Below the pieces are notes generated by a model. That model was not told the DNA's origin, searched no databases, and saw only the letters and a program-made list of their open reading frames with translations. A stretch of DNA of 41,217 nt, from contig CBFGZI010000021.1 of assembly GCA_965653225.1 (NCBI GenBank), positions 1 through 41,217 of the forward strand. Reading direction: 5' to 3'. The position numbers were made by a program, and so were the translations under genes. Positions 24,848-32,502 of the stretch are shown piece after piece. This DNA is from JALZDI01 sp965653225. Lineage in GTDB: Bacteria; Actinomycetota; Actinomycetes; Propionibacteriales; Nocardioidaceae. Within the stretch, counting starts at the first letter, position 1; each line of letters begins with the position of its first letter.

Positions 24848-25620
24848 CCCCGACGAGCACGACCACGGCCCAGGACGTCACGCGTGCCGAGGTGTGCGTG
24901 ACCGCGTGCGCAGACCTGTTCGCCGGCGCCGGCGAGATCCTGGCCAGCCCGATGGGCCTCATCCCCGGTATCGGCGCCAGGCTGGCGCGGCGCACCAGCG
25001 CACCCGACCTGCTGCTCAGCGACGGCGAGGCGTTCCTGCTCGACGGCGACGACACGGTCGAGGGCTGGCTGCCATACCGGAAGGTGTTCGACGTCGTGGC
25101 GCACGGCAGCCGGCACGTGGTGATGGGCGCCAGCCAGCTGGACCGCCACGGCAACCAGAACATCTCCTGCATCGGCGAGCACTCCCACCCGAAGCGGCAG
25201 CTGCTCGGCGTACGCGGGGGCCCCGGCAACACCGTCAACCACCGCACCAGCTACTGGGTGCCCCGGCACAGCACCCGCGTGTTCGTCGACCGCGTCGACG
25301 TCGCGTCCGGAGTCGGCTACGACCGCGCCCGAGACGCCGGCCCCGCGGCGCAGCGGTTCCACGACGTGCACCGCGTGGTCACCAACCTGGCCGTGCTCGA
25401 CTTCGAGACCGCCGACCACTCGATGCGCCTGCGCTCGCTGCACCCGGGCGTGAGCGTCGAGGAGGTGCAGGAGGCCACCGGGTTCACGCTGGTCCACGAC
25501 GAAGCCGACGATCCCGGCCAGGTCGCGCAGACGCGGCTGCCGACGGACGAGGAGCTGCGGCTGGTCCGCGAGGTGCTCGACCCGGACAGCCACCGCGACC
25601 GCGAGGTCCCGCGCGGATGA
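24844..25620 (+). CDS. ipdB: COCHEA-CoA hydrolase beta subunit IpdB
   Basis: A 258-residue partner of IpdA with the same CoA-transferase-like fold: LFAGAGEILASPMGLIPGIGARLARRTSAPDLLLSDGEAF, GASQLDRHGNQNISCIGEHSHPKRQLLGVRGGPGN and NHRTSYWVPRHS. It corresponds to Rv3552. It overlaps ipdA and ipdC by ATGA on both sides, so the three proteins are translationally coupled. The frame is open far upstream inside ipdA, but the family N-terminus fits the ATG at 24844. Confidence 0.92.
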   Translation: MTPTSTTTAQDVTRAEVCVTACADLFAGAGEILASPMGLIPGIGARLARRTSAPDLLLSDGEAFLLDGDDTVEGWLPYRKVFDVVAHGSRHVVMGASQLDRHGNQNISCIGEHSHPKRQLLGVRGGPGNTVNHRTSYWVPRHSTRVFVDRVDVASGVGYDRARDAGPAAQRFHDVHRVVTNLAVLDFETADHSMRLRSLHPGVSVEEVQEATGFTLVHDEADDPGQVAQTRLPTDEELRLVREVLDPDSHRDREVPRG

Positions 25621-26702
25621 GCGGGAGCACGCTGCGGACGGCGCTCACGGACCTGGTCGGCGTGCGCCACCCGGTCGTGCAGACCGGCATGGGCTGGGTG
25701 GCCGGCCCGCGGCTGGTGTCGGCCACCGCGAACGCCGGCGGCCTGGGAATCCTCGCCTCGGCCACCATGACCTACGACGAGCTGGCCGCGGCGATCCGCG
25801 AGACCCGCCAGCGCACCGACGCGCCGTTCGGGGTGAACCTGCGCGCCGACGCGCACGACGCCGCAGACCGAGTACGGCTGCTGGTCGACGAGGGCGTGCG
25901 GGTCGCGTCGTTCGCGCTGGCGCCGCGACGGGAGATGATCGCCGAGCTCAAGGACGCCGGTGTCCTGGTCATCCCCTCGGTCGGCGCCGCCCGGCACGCG
26001 GAGAAGGTCGCCGGCTGGGGTGCCGACGCCGTCGTCGTGCAGGGCGGCGAGGGCGGCGGTCACACCGGCGGAGTGGCGACCACGCTGCTGCTCCCCTCCG
26101 TCGTCGACGCGGTGGACATCCCGGTCGTCGCGGCCGGGGGCTTCTTCGACGGGCGTGGGCTCGCGGCCGCGCTCTCGTACGGCGCGGCCGGTGTCGCGAT
26201 GGGCACCCGCTTCCTGCTCACCCGCGAGAGCACGGTGCCCGACGCGGTCAAGCGGCTGTACCTCGAGTCTGGCCTCGACGGCACCGTGGTCACGCGCAAG
26301 GTCGACGGGATGCCGCACCGGATGCTGCGCACCGAGCTGGTCGACCGGCTGGAGAGCGGCAGCCGGGTGCGTGGTCTGGCGCGTGCGGTGCGGTCCGCGC
26401 GTGAGCTGCAGAGGCTCACCGGCACGCCCTGGCCGAAGCTGCTGCGCGAGGGCGTGGCACACCGGCACGGCGGCGAGCTGACCTGGGCGCAGACCCTGAT
26501 GGCGGCCAACACACCCACCCTGCTCAAGGCCGGCCTGGTCCAGGGACGCACCGACACCGGGGTGTTCGCGGCCGGGCAGGTGGTCGGGATGCTGCACGAC
26601 CTACCCACCTGCCAGGAGGTCGTCGAGGGCGTCGTCGAGCAGGCCTGCGACGTGCTGGAGCGGCTTGGCGGCCTCGCCGGCCGACCGTCGTCGGACGCTT
26701 AG
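25617..26702 (+). CDS. ipdC: Flavin-dependent C/D-ring oxidoreductase IpdC
   Basis: A 361-residue FMN TIM-barrel protein of the nitronate monooxygenase family: VRHPVVQTGMGWVAGPRLVSATANAGGLGILASATM, VVVQGGEGGGHTGGVATTLLLPSVVDAV, IPVVAAGGFFDGRGLAAALSYGAAGVAMGTRFLLT. It corresponds to Rv3553 (IpdC), which introduces a ring double bond in the 5-oxo-HIC-CoA intermediate before EchA20 acts. It overlaps ipdB by ATGA and ends the operon. Its sequence is well separated from the other NMO-like gene beside fadD19. Confidence 0.9.
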   Translation: MSGSTLRTALTDLVGVRHPVVQTGMGWVAGPRLVSATANAGGLGILASATMTYDELAAAIRETRQRTDAPFGVNLRADAHDAADRVRLLVDEGVRVASFALAPRREMIAELKDAGVLVIPSVGAARHAEKVAGWGADAVVVQGGEGGGHTGGVATTLLLPSVVDAVDIPVVAAGGFFDGRGLAAALSYGAAGVAMGTRFLLTRESTVPDAVKRLYLESGLDGTVVTRKVDGMPHRMLRTELVDRLESGSRVRGLARAVRSARELQRLTGTPWPKLLREGVAHRHGGELTWAQTLMAANTPTLLKAGLVQGRTDTGVFAAGQVVGMLHDLPTCQEVVEGVVEQACDVLERLGGLAGRPSSDA

Positions 26703-26818
26703 CCGTACATCGGCGGCGGCCGTTACACCTGACCTGGATTCCGGGCCCATGGTCAGAACGGGCCATTGAGCCCACGCACGCAACCGGGTGATTCTGGATG
26801 CAACGGAATTCTCGGGTC

Positions 26819-26836
26819 GTCCGTCTGCCGACGGAC
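26819..26836 (+). other. Perfect 7-base inverted repeat upstream of the secreted metallohydrolase
   Basis: GTCCGTC and GACGGAC pair around a TGCC loop, about 70 bases before the start of the metallo-beta-lactamase-fold gene. It could be an attenuator of ipdC read-through, a leader hairpin or an operator. The rest of the 205-base gap shows only a strong GGGGAGGGG ribosome site at its end. Confidence 0.4.
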
Positions 26837-26907
26837 CGCGCCTCCCGTACGGCTCCCTCTCTTGCGTGGTTCGCCCTGCGGTCGGCGCATTACGGGGAGG
26901 GGAAAAA

Positions 26908-28551
26908 GTGAAGGTCAACAAGCTTGTCCGGGGATCCATGTTCGGGGTCCTCGCAGTCGCCACGGGGCTGGGAGGCCTCGGATCGGCAGCGGCCGCACCG
27001 CAGGCGGCGGCACCGGCGGCCGGAGCCGCCGCGGCGAAGCTGCCCGCGTCGCTGCGGGTGGCCGCCGACGCGGTCGGCAGCGTCGCGGCGCTGCGCGGGC
27101 TGCAGTCGTTCAAGTACTCCGCGACGTCGCAGCGGTTCATCCTGGACGAGGGGTTCCGTACGACGAACGCGGTGAGCCCGGCCGCCAGCGTCAAGTCCAC
27201 CGTTCGCTACGTCCTGCGCAACGGCAAGACTCCGGCGCGCGTGCGCGTCGACTCGGTGCGCACGTCGGTCGGTGCCGACCGCCCGGTGCACGAGGTGCTG
27301 TCGGGACAGCGCGGCTTCGTCCGCGGTGTCGACGCCAACTTCAGCCCCGCCACGACCAAGGCGATGACGTCGGACCGGTTGGCGGCGATTCGCAGCGAGC
27401 AGGCTCTGCTCAACCCGCAGGTCCTGCTCGAGCAGGCGGTGCGCCGTCCGGCGATGGCGCGCAACGGAGGGACACGCAGGATCAAGGGACGCGCCTTCCG
27501 CGTGCTGGTGCTGCGCGACTCCGTGGCCCCGATCCGGATGTTCGTCGACGCCCGCACCGGGCGGCTGGCGATGCTGCGCACGATGCAGGCCGACTACCTG
27601 CGGCGCGACGTGCCGATCGTGGTGCACTACCGGAAGTGGGCCCCGGCGGGGGCCGGCATGATGTTCCCGCGGCAGGTGTCGCTGTCCTCCGACGGGTTCA
27701 CCATGATCCGTGAGCGCCGGACCGCCGTGAAGACCAACCCGACGGTCAGCCGCAAGGTCTTCGCCTTCCCGGCCAACATCGGGTCGACCGCCTTCAAGCC
27801 GCGGCTGGCACACATCGGTGCGGCCACCAGCGAGTGGCTTCTCTCGTTCGACATGCTCGGGTTCTCCAAGGACGGCGGGCAGACCGCGATCAACCCCACC
27901 CGGGTGCGCGACGCCAACGGCGCGGCCGCGAACGTGATCCTGCTCGGCGGGGTGGCCAACAACTCGATGATCGTCCGGCGCAGCAACGGCATCGTGGTCG
28001 TCGAGGGCGCGCTGAGCAGCTTCCGCGCAGAGGCCGTGATCCGCTTCATCCACCGGAGGTTCCCCGGGCAGCGCATCACGCACGTGGTCACCACGCACCA
28101 CCACGCCGACCACTCCGGCGGCATGCGGCCCTACGTCGCGCTCGGGGCGACCGTCGTGGTGGGCCAGGAGGCCGTGCCGTTCTTCCGTCAGGTGTTCTCC
28201 ATGCGTGACTCGAAGATCCTGCCCGACCGCCTCGACGGGTCCAACGCGCCGACCCACATCCGCGGCGTGCCGGCCGCCGGGCTCACGCTCCCGGGCAACG
28301 CGCGGCCCAACATCGACGTGTTCCCGATCCAGCAGGACCACGCCGTCGACATGGTGGTGCCGTACGTGCGCGACTCGGGTGTGCTGTTCACCAGCGACAT
28401 CTACTCGCCGCCGGCGCTCCCGGCCGCGGGTGACCCGAACGCCCAGGCGATCGTCAACATGGTCAACGCGCGGGGCCTCAACCCGCAGTGGATCGTGGGC
28501 GGGCACGGCACGTTCATCCGCTACGCCGACTTCGCAGCCGCCGTCGGCTAA
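26908..28551 (+). CDS. Secreted metallo-beta-lactamase-fold hydrolase with a large N-terminal domain
   Basis: A 547-residue exported protein. Residues 1-30 are a signal peptide (VKVNKLVRGSMFGVLAVATG). Residues about 45-320 form a beta-rich region (LRGLQSFKYSATSQRF, VLRDSVAPIRMFVDARTGRL) that vaguely recalls LolA/MucB-like sheets; I do not recognise it firmly. Residues about 345-547 are a metallo-beta-lactamase domain with TTHHHADHSGG (H397, H399, D401, H402), VFPIQQDHAVDM and HGTF near the end. The GTG at 26908 follows GGGGAGGGG. It interrupts the usual ipdC-to-fadA6 order. The substrate is unknown; the class includes lactonases, sulfatases and thioesterases. Confidence 0.85.
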   Translation: MKVNKLVRGSMFGVLAVATGLGGLGSAAAAPQAAAPAAGAAAAKLPASLRVAADAVGSVAALRGLQSFKYSATSQRFILDEGFRTTNAVSPAASVKSTVRYVLRNGKTPARVRVDSVRTSVGADRPVHEVLSGQRGFVRGVDANFSPATTKAMTSDRLAAIRSEQALLNPQVLLEQAVRRPAMARNGGTRRIKGRAFRVLVLRDSVAPIRMFVDARTGRLAMLRTMQADYLRRDVPIVVHYRKWAPAGAGMMFPRQVSLSSDGFTMIRERRTAVKTNPTVSRKVFAFPANIGSTAFKPRLAHIGAATSEWLLSFDMLGFSKDGGQTAINPTRVRDANGAAANVILLGGVANNSMIVRRSNGIVVVEGALSSFRAEAVIRFIHRRFPGQRITHVVTTHHHADHSGGMRPYVALGATVVVGQEAVPFFRQVFSMRDSKILPDRLDGSNAPTHIRGVPAAGLTLPGNARPNIDVFPIQQDHAVDMVVPYVRDSGVLFTSDIYSPPALPAAGDPNAQAIVNMVNARGLNPQWIVGGHGTFIRYADFAAAVG

Positions 28552-28566
28552 CCATCCCTTCGTGAC

Positions 28567-28607
28567 GCGTCATCTTTCCGGGCAGCAACGACCCGGAAAG
28601 ATGGCGC
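28567..28607. terminator. Strong bidirectional hairpin between convergent genes
   Basis: CATCTTTCCGGG (28571-28582) and CCCGGAAAGATG (28592-28603) pair perfectly over 12 bases around a 9-base loop. Four more pairs (one G-T) extend the stem to 28567-28607. It lies between the converging metallohydrolase and fadA6 genes, 15 and 18 bases from their ends. It lacks a T-run. Its left arm belongs to the same sequence family as the repeats at 9925 and 10070. Confidence 0.75.
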
Positions 28608-28625
28608 AACGCGCGCTTGGGTGGC

Positions 28626-29777
28626 TCAGAGGCGCTCGATGATCGTCACGTTGGCCTGACCGCCGCCCTCGCACATCACCTGCAGGCCGTAGCGACCGTC
28701 GCGGCGTTCGAGCTCACCGAGCATCGACGTCATCAGCCGCGCCCCGGTAGCGCCGATGGGATGGCCGAGGGCGATCGCGCCACCGTTGACGTTGACCCGA
28801 TCCGGGTCGGCACCGGTCTCGCGCAGCCACGCGAGCACGACGCTGGCGAACGCCTCGTTGACCTCGAACAGGTCGATGTCGCCGACGTCCAGCCCGCACC
28901 TGCCCAGGGCGTGCCGGGTCGCCGGGATCGGTGCGGTGAGCATGTACACCGGGTCAGTGGCACGGGCACTGAGGTGGTGCACGCGTGCACGCGGGCGCAG
29001 CCCGTGGTCACTGACCGCGAGCTCGGAGGCGACCAGTACGGCCGCGGCCGCGTCGGAGATCTGGCTGGCCAGCGCGGCGGTGATGCGCCCGCCCTCCACC
29101 AGGGGGTCGAGCCCGGCCATCTTCTCCAGGCTGGTGTCGGGGCGGGGTCCCTCGTCGGAGCTGATGCCGTCCCAGGGCACGATCTCGGCGTCGAACGCAC
29201 CGGCCGCCTGCGCCTTGCCCGCGCGCTGGTGGCTGCGCAGGGCGAGCTCCTCCATCTCCTCGCGGGAGATGTCCCACCGTTGCGCGATCAGCTCCGCGGC
29301 GCGGAACTGCGAGATCTCCTCGTCGCCGTACCGATGCCGCCAGCCCAGGCTGCCCTCGAACGGCGTACGAAAGCCGTACTGCTCGCCGACCAGCATGGCC
29401 GCCGAGATCGGGATCTGGCTCATGTTCTGCACGCCGCCGGCGACCACGAGGTCGGCGGTGCCGCTCATCACCGCCTGCGCGGCGAAGTGGACCGCCTGCT
29501 GGCTGGAGCCGCACTGCCGGTCGACGGTGACGCCGGGCACCTCCTCGGGGTAGCCGGCGGCGAGCCAGGCGGTGCGGGCGATGTCACCGGCCTGCGGTCC
29601 GATGGTGTCGACGCAGCCGAAGATGACGTCGTCGACCAGACCGGGGTCGATGTCGGTGCGGCCGACCAGCGCCTTGATGACATGCGCGCCGAGGTCGGCG
29701 GAGTGCACCTGCGAGAGACCGCCGCCGCGTTTGCCGACCGGGGTGCGTACGGCGTCGACGATGTAGGCCTCAGGCAC
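28626..29777 (-). CDS. fadA6: C/D-ring thiolase FadA6
   Basis: A 383-residue thiolase with nucleophile C89 in DRQCGSSQQ, H339 in NGGAIALGHPIGATG and C369 in MCEGGGQ. It corresponds to Rv3556c (FadA6), which cleaves 3-oxoacyl-CoA intermediates after opening of rings C and D. The GTG at 29777 follows AGGAGAGG and overlaps the end of kstR2 by 8 bases. The frame continues far upstream inside kstR2, but the family begins at MPEAYIVDAVRTPVG. It is the last gene of the fadE30-ipdF-kstR2-fadA6 operon. Confidence 0.92.
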   Translation of the reverse strand: MPEAYIVDAVRTPVGKRGGGLSQVHSADLGAHVIKALVGRTDIDPGLVDDVIFGCVDTIGPQAGDIARTAWLAAGYPEEVPGVTVDRQCGSSQQAVHFAAQAVMSGTADLVVAGGVQNMSQIPISAAMLVGEQYGFRTPFEGSLGWRHRYGDEEISQFRAAELIAQRWDISREEMEELALRSHQRAGKAQAAGAFDAEIVPWDGISSDEGPRPDTSLEKMAGLDPLVEGGRITAALASQISDAAAAVLVASELAVSDHGLRPRARVHHLSARATDPVYMLTAPIPATRHALGRCGLDVGDIDLFEVNEAFASVVLAWLRETGADPDRVNVNGGAIALGHPIGATGARLMTSMLGELERRDGRYGLQVMCEGGGQANVTIIERL

Positions 29778-30408
29778 GCTGCCTCTCCTTGTGTCGCGCG
29801 GGTCTCGTGCCGTTGCCGACGCGGCTGCGGCCGCGCCGGGCGGCGATGCCGTCCAGCAGGATGTCGAGGTACTGCGCCGCCACGTTCTGCGCGGACAGCC
29901 GCCCGCCGGGGCGGTACCAGCGGACCGCGACCCAGACCGTGTCGCGGATGAACCGGAACACCAGGTCGGTGTCGAGACCCGCGCGGAACGCGCCGGTGCG
30001 CACGCCCTCGGTGAGGATCTGGTCCCACAGCTCCCGGAACTCCTGCCCGCGGTCGTTGAGGTAGGAGAACCGCTCCAGCTGGGCGAGGTGCGGTGCCTCG
30101 TTCTGGAAGATGGCGACGGCCTCATGGTGCTTGTCGATGCACTCGAAGGACTCGACGACGACGGCCTCGAGCTGCTGCCTGGCGCCGATGTCCTGGGCCA
30201 TGATCGCGCGGTAGCTGCTGAACAGGTCGTCGAGGAAGGTCGACAGGATCTCGTCGACCATCGCCTCCTTCGACGGGAAGTGGTGGTAGAGGCTGCCGGA
30301 CAGGATCCCCGCCTCGTCGGCGATGTCGCGCACGGTGGTGGCGCCGTAGCCGCGCTCGGCGAACAGCCGGGCCGACAGGTCCAACAGCTCCTGACGTCGC
30401 TGGCTCAC
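29770..30408 (-). CDS. kstR2: TetR-family repressor KstR2
   Basis: A 212-residue TetR protein. The HTH reads LSARLFAERGYGATTVRDIA, then DEAGILSGSLYHHFPSKEAMVDE (residues about 9-50), nearly identical to KstR2 of M. tuberculosis (Rv3557c); the C-terminal DLVFRFIRDTVWVAVRWYRPGGRLSAQ also matches. KstR2 represses the HIP-degradation genes and is released by HIP-CoA. I start at the GTG at 30408, nine bases after AGGAGG; a GTG at 30426 that overlaps the ipdF stop as GTGA is an alternative and adds six residues. It sits inside the operon it should control, giving autoregulation through the operator at 32464. Confidence 0.92.
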   Translation of the reverse strand: MSQRRQELLDLSARLFAERGYGATTVRDIADEAGILSGSLYHHFPSKEAMVDEILSTFLDDLFSSYRAIMAQDIGARQQLEAVVVESFECIDKHHEAVAIFQNEAPHLAQLERFSYLNDRGQEFRELWDQILTEGVRTGAFRAGLDTDLVFRFIRDTVWVAVRWYRPGGRLSAQNVAAQYLDILLDGIAARRGRSRVGNGTRPARHKERQRA

Positions 30409-30422
30409 CTTGTTCCCCCTCC

Positions 30423-31235
30423 TCACGGGTGCTGGCTGCTCACGGAGACGACCTCCCCGGTCAGGTAGGTCGCGTAGTCGCTCGCCAGCCAGGCGATCAC
30501 GCTGGCGACCTCCCAGGGCTCGGCCGCGCGTCCGAACGCCTCACGCTCGGCGAGCTCGGCCAGCAGCTCGTCGCTGGTCACCTTGGCCAGGTGCTCGTGC
30601 ATCGCCAGGCTGGGCGCGACCGCGTTGACGCGTACGCCGTGCGGTGCGGCGTCGACGGCCGCGCACCGGGTCAGCGCCATCACGCCGGCCTTCGCCGCGG
30701 CGTAGTGCGCCTGGCCGGCCTGCGCCCGCCAGCCCACGACCGAGGCGTTGTTGACGATCACGCCGCCGGTGTCCTGACCGGCCATCTGCCGCAGCGCCGC
30801 ACGCGTGCACCGGAAGGTGCCGTTCAGCGTCACGTCGAGCACCGTGCTCCACTCCTGGTCGGTCATGTCCAGGACCGAGCGGGTGCCGCCCAGCCCGGCG
30901 TTGTTGACCATCACGTCGACACGACCAAAATGCTCGGCCGTGGTCGTGACCAGCGCACGCACCTGGTCGTCGTCGGTGACGTCGCAAGCCTGCGCGAACA
31001 CCGCCTCTCCGCTGTGGCTGCCGGCGAGAGCGGCGCGCGTCTCCTCCAGCCTGCGCTCGTGGCGGTCGCTCAGCACCACCCGTGCCCCCTCGTCGAGGCA
31101 TCGCCGGGCGGCGGCGGAGCCGATCCCGGTTCCGGCCGCGGCAGTCACGACCACGACCTTGTCCTGCAGAAGGCCATGCCCGGCGGGTGGGTCCGGCACC
31201 CGCGCGAGGCCCTTGCGGTCTCCCGTGGTGGTCAA
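30423..31235 (-). CDS. ipdF: 5-hydroxy-C/D-ring dehydrogenase IpdF (SDR)
   Basis: A 270-residue SDR: GHGLLQDKVVVVTAAAGTGIGSAAARRCL, DVMVNNAGLGGTRSVLDMTDQEWSTVLDVTLNGTFR, IVNNASVVGWRAQAGQAHYAAAKAGVMALTRCAAVDA and the end SDYATYLTGEVVSVSSQHP. These match Rv3559c (IpdF), which oxidises the 5-hydroxyl of the HIC-CoA intermediate. The TTG at 31235 overlaps the fadE30 stop (TTGA) and has GGGAGG seven bases upstream. The rare start codon may lower its output relative to its neighbours. Confidence 0.9.
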   Translation of the reverse strand: MTTTGDRKGLARVPDPPAGHGLLQDKVVVVTAAAGTGIGSAAARRCLDEGARVVLSDRHERRLEETRAALAGSHSGEAVFAQACDVTDDDQVRALVTTTAEHFGRVDVMVNNAGLGGTRSVLDMTDQEWSTVLDVTLNGTFRCTRAALRQMAGQDTGGVIVNNASVVGWRAQAGQAHYAAAKAGVMALTRCAAVDAAPHGVRVNAVAPSLAMHEHLAKVTSDELLAELAEREAFGRAAEPWEVASVIAWLASDYATYLTGEVVSVSSQHP

Positions 31236-32416
31236 GGACGCGCCTCCCTCGGCAGGCCGAGCACCCGCTCGGCGATGACGTTTCGCTGGATCTCGTTGGA
31301 GCCGCCGTAGATCGTGTCGGCCCTGCTGAACAGGAACAGCCGCTGCCACCGGTCGAGGTCGTACGGCTCGCCCTGGACCGTCAGCGAAGCCGCTCCGGCG
31401 ACCTCCATCGCCAGCTCGCCAAGACCGCGGTGCCAGCTGGCCCAGAGCAGCTTCCACACCGAGTCGTGGCCCGGCGGTCGCTGCGCGGTGTCGTCGGTGG
31501 CCAGCGTGCGCAGCGCGTGTGCGCCCATCACGTCGAGCCCGATCCACGCGCGCGTCAGCTTCTCGCGTACGACCGGGTCGTCGATGCTGCCGTTGCTGCG
31601 GGCGAGCGCGACGAGCTGCTCCAGCTCGCGGCGGAAGCCAACCTGCTGCCCGACCGTGGACACGCCGCGCTCGAAGCCGAGGGTGGCCATGGCGACCTTC
31701 CAGCCCTGGCCCTCCTCCCCGACCAGGCACCCGGGCTCGGTGCGCGCACCGTCGAAGAACACCTCGTTGAACTCCGAGGTGCCGGTGAGCTGCTGGATCG
31801 GGCGCACCTCCACGCCGTCCTGCCGCATGGGCACCAGCAGGTACGACAGACCCTTGTGGCGTTGCGATCCCGGCTCGGTGCGTACGAGTGCGAAGCACCA
31901 GTCGGCGACGTGCGCCAGTGAGGTCCACACCTTCTGACCGGTCACCACCCACGCGTCGCCGTCACGACGTGCGCTGGTGGTCACCGAGGCGAGGTCGGAG
32001 CCCGCGCCCGGCTCGGAGTAGCCCTGGCACCACAGCTCCTCGACCCTGGTGATCGGCGGCAGGAAGCGCTGCCGCTGCTCGGGTGTCCCGAACGCGATCA
32101 GGGTCGGTCCGAGCAGCTCCTCGCCGAAGTGGTTCACGCGCGCCGGGGCGTCGGCCCGGGCGTACTCCTCGTGGAAGATGACCTGCCGACGCAACGGGAG
32201 CCCCTTGCCGCCGTGCTCCACCGGCCAGCCGAGACAGGTCCAGCCCGCCGCGGCCAGGTGCCGGTCCCAGGCCAGCCGCTCGTCGAACGCCTCGTGCTCA
32301 CGACCGGGACCGCCCAGACCGCGCACGGACGAGAAGTCGCCGCCGAGGTTGTCCTCCAGCCAGTCTCGAACCGACGCACGGAAGGCGGCGTCCTCGGCGT
32401 CGTCCCGACCGTGCAC
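31232..32416 (-). CDS. fadE30: HIP-CoA acyl-CoA dehydrogenase FadE30
   Basis: A 394-residue acyl-CoA dehydrogenase with GYSEPGAGSDLASVTTSA, the LGFERGVSTVGQQ helix carrying the presumed catalytic Glu, and ADTIYGGSNEIQRNVIAERVLGLPRE at the C-terminus. It tracks Rv3560c (FadE30), which dehydrogenates the propionyl side chain of 5-hydroxy-HIP-CoA. I start at the GTG at 32416 with GAGGAG six bases upstream; a TTG at 32440 would add eight residues not seen in the family and has no ribosome site. It heads a four-gene operon with ipdF, kstR2 and fadA6. Confidence 0.9.
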   Translation of the reverse strand: MHGRDDAEDAAFRASVRDWLEDNLGGDFSSVRGLGGPGREHEAFDERLAWDRHLAAAGWTCLGWPVEHGGKGLPLRRQVIFHEEYARADAPARVNHFGEELLGPTLIAFGTPEQRQRFLPPITRVEELWCQGYSEPGAGSDLASVTTSARRDGDAWVVTGQKVWTSLAHVADWCFALVRTEPGSQRHKGLSYLLVPMRQDGVEVRPIQQLTGTSEFNEVFFDGARTEPGCLVGEEGQGWKVAMATLGFERGVSTVGQQVGFRRELEQLVALARSNGSIDDPVVREKLTRAWIGLDVMGAHALRTLATDDTAQRPPGHDSVWKLLWASWHRGLGELAMEVAGAASLTVQGEPYDLDRWQRLFLFSRADTIYGGSNEIQRNVIAERVLGLPREARP

Positions 32417-32463
32417 GCATGACTCCTCGGAGGTGGTCAACTGGAGAGCCTCTAGGCTACCCT

Positions 32464-32481
32464 ACCAAGCACTTGCTAGGT
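32464..32481. promoter_or_regulatory. KstR2 operator between fadE30 and fadD3
   Basis: ACCAAGCACTTGCTAGGT contains a perfect match (32464-32477) to the mycobacterial KstR2 motif AnCAAGnnCTTGnT. A wider symmetry, CCTACC...GGTAGG, extends it to 32461-32484. It serves both divergent operons, 48 bases from the fadE30 start and 22 bases from the fadD3 start. Confidence 0.88.
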
Positions 32482-32502
32482 AGGCAGTGAGGAGCGCAGC
32501 CG

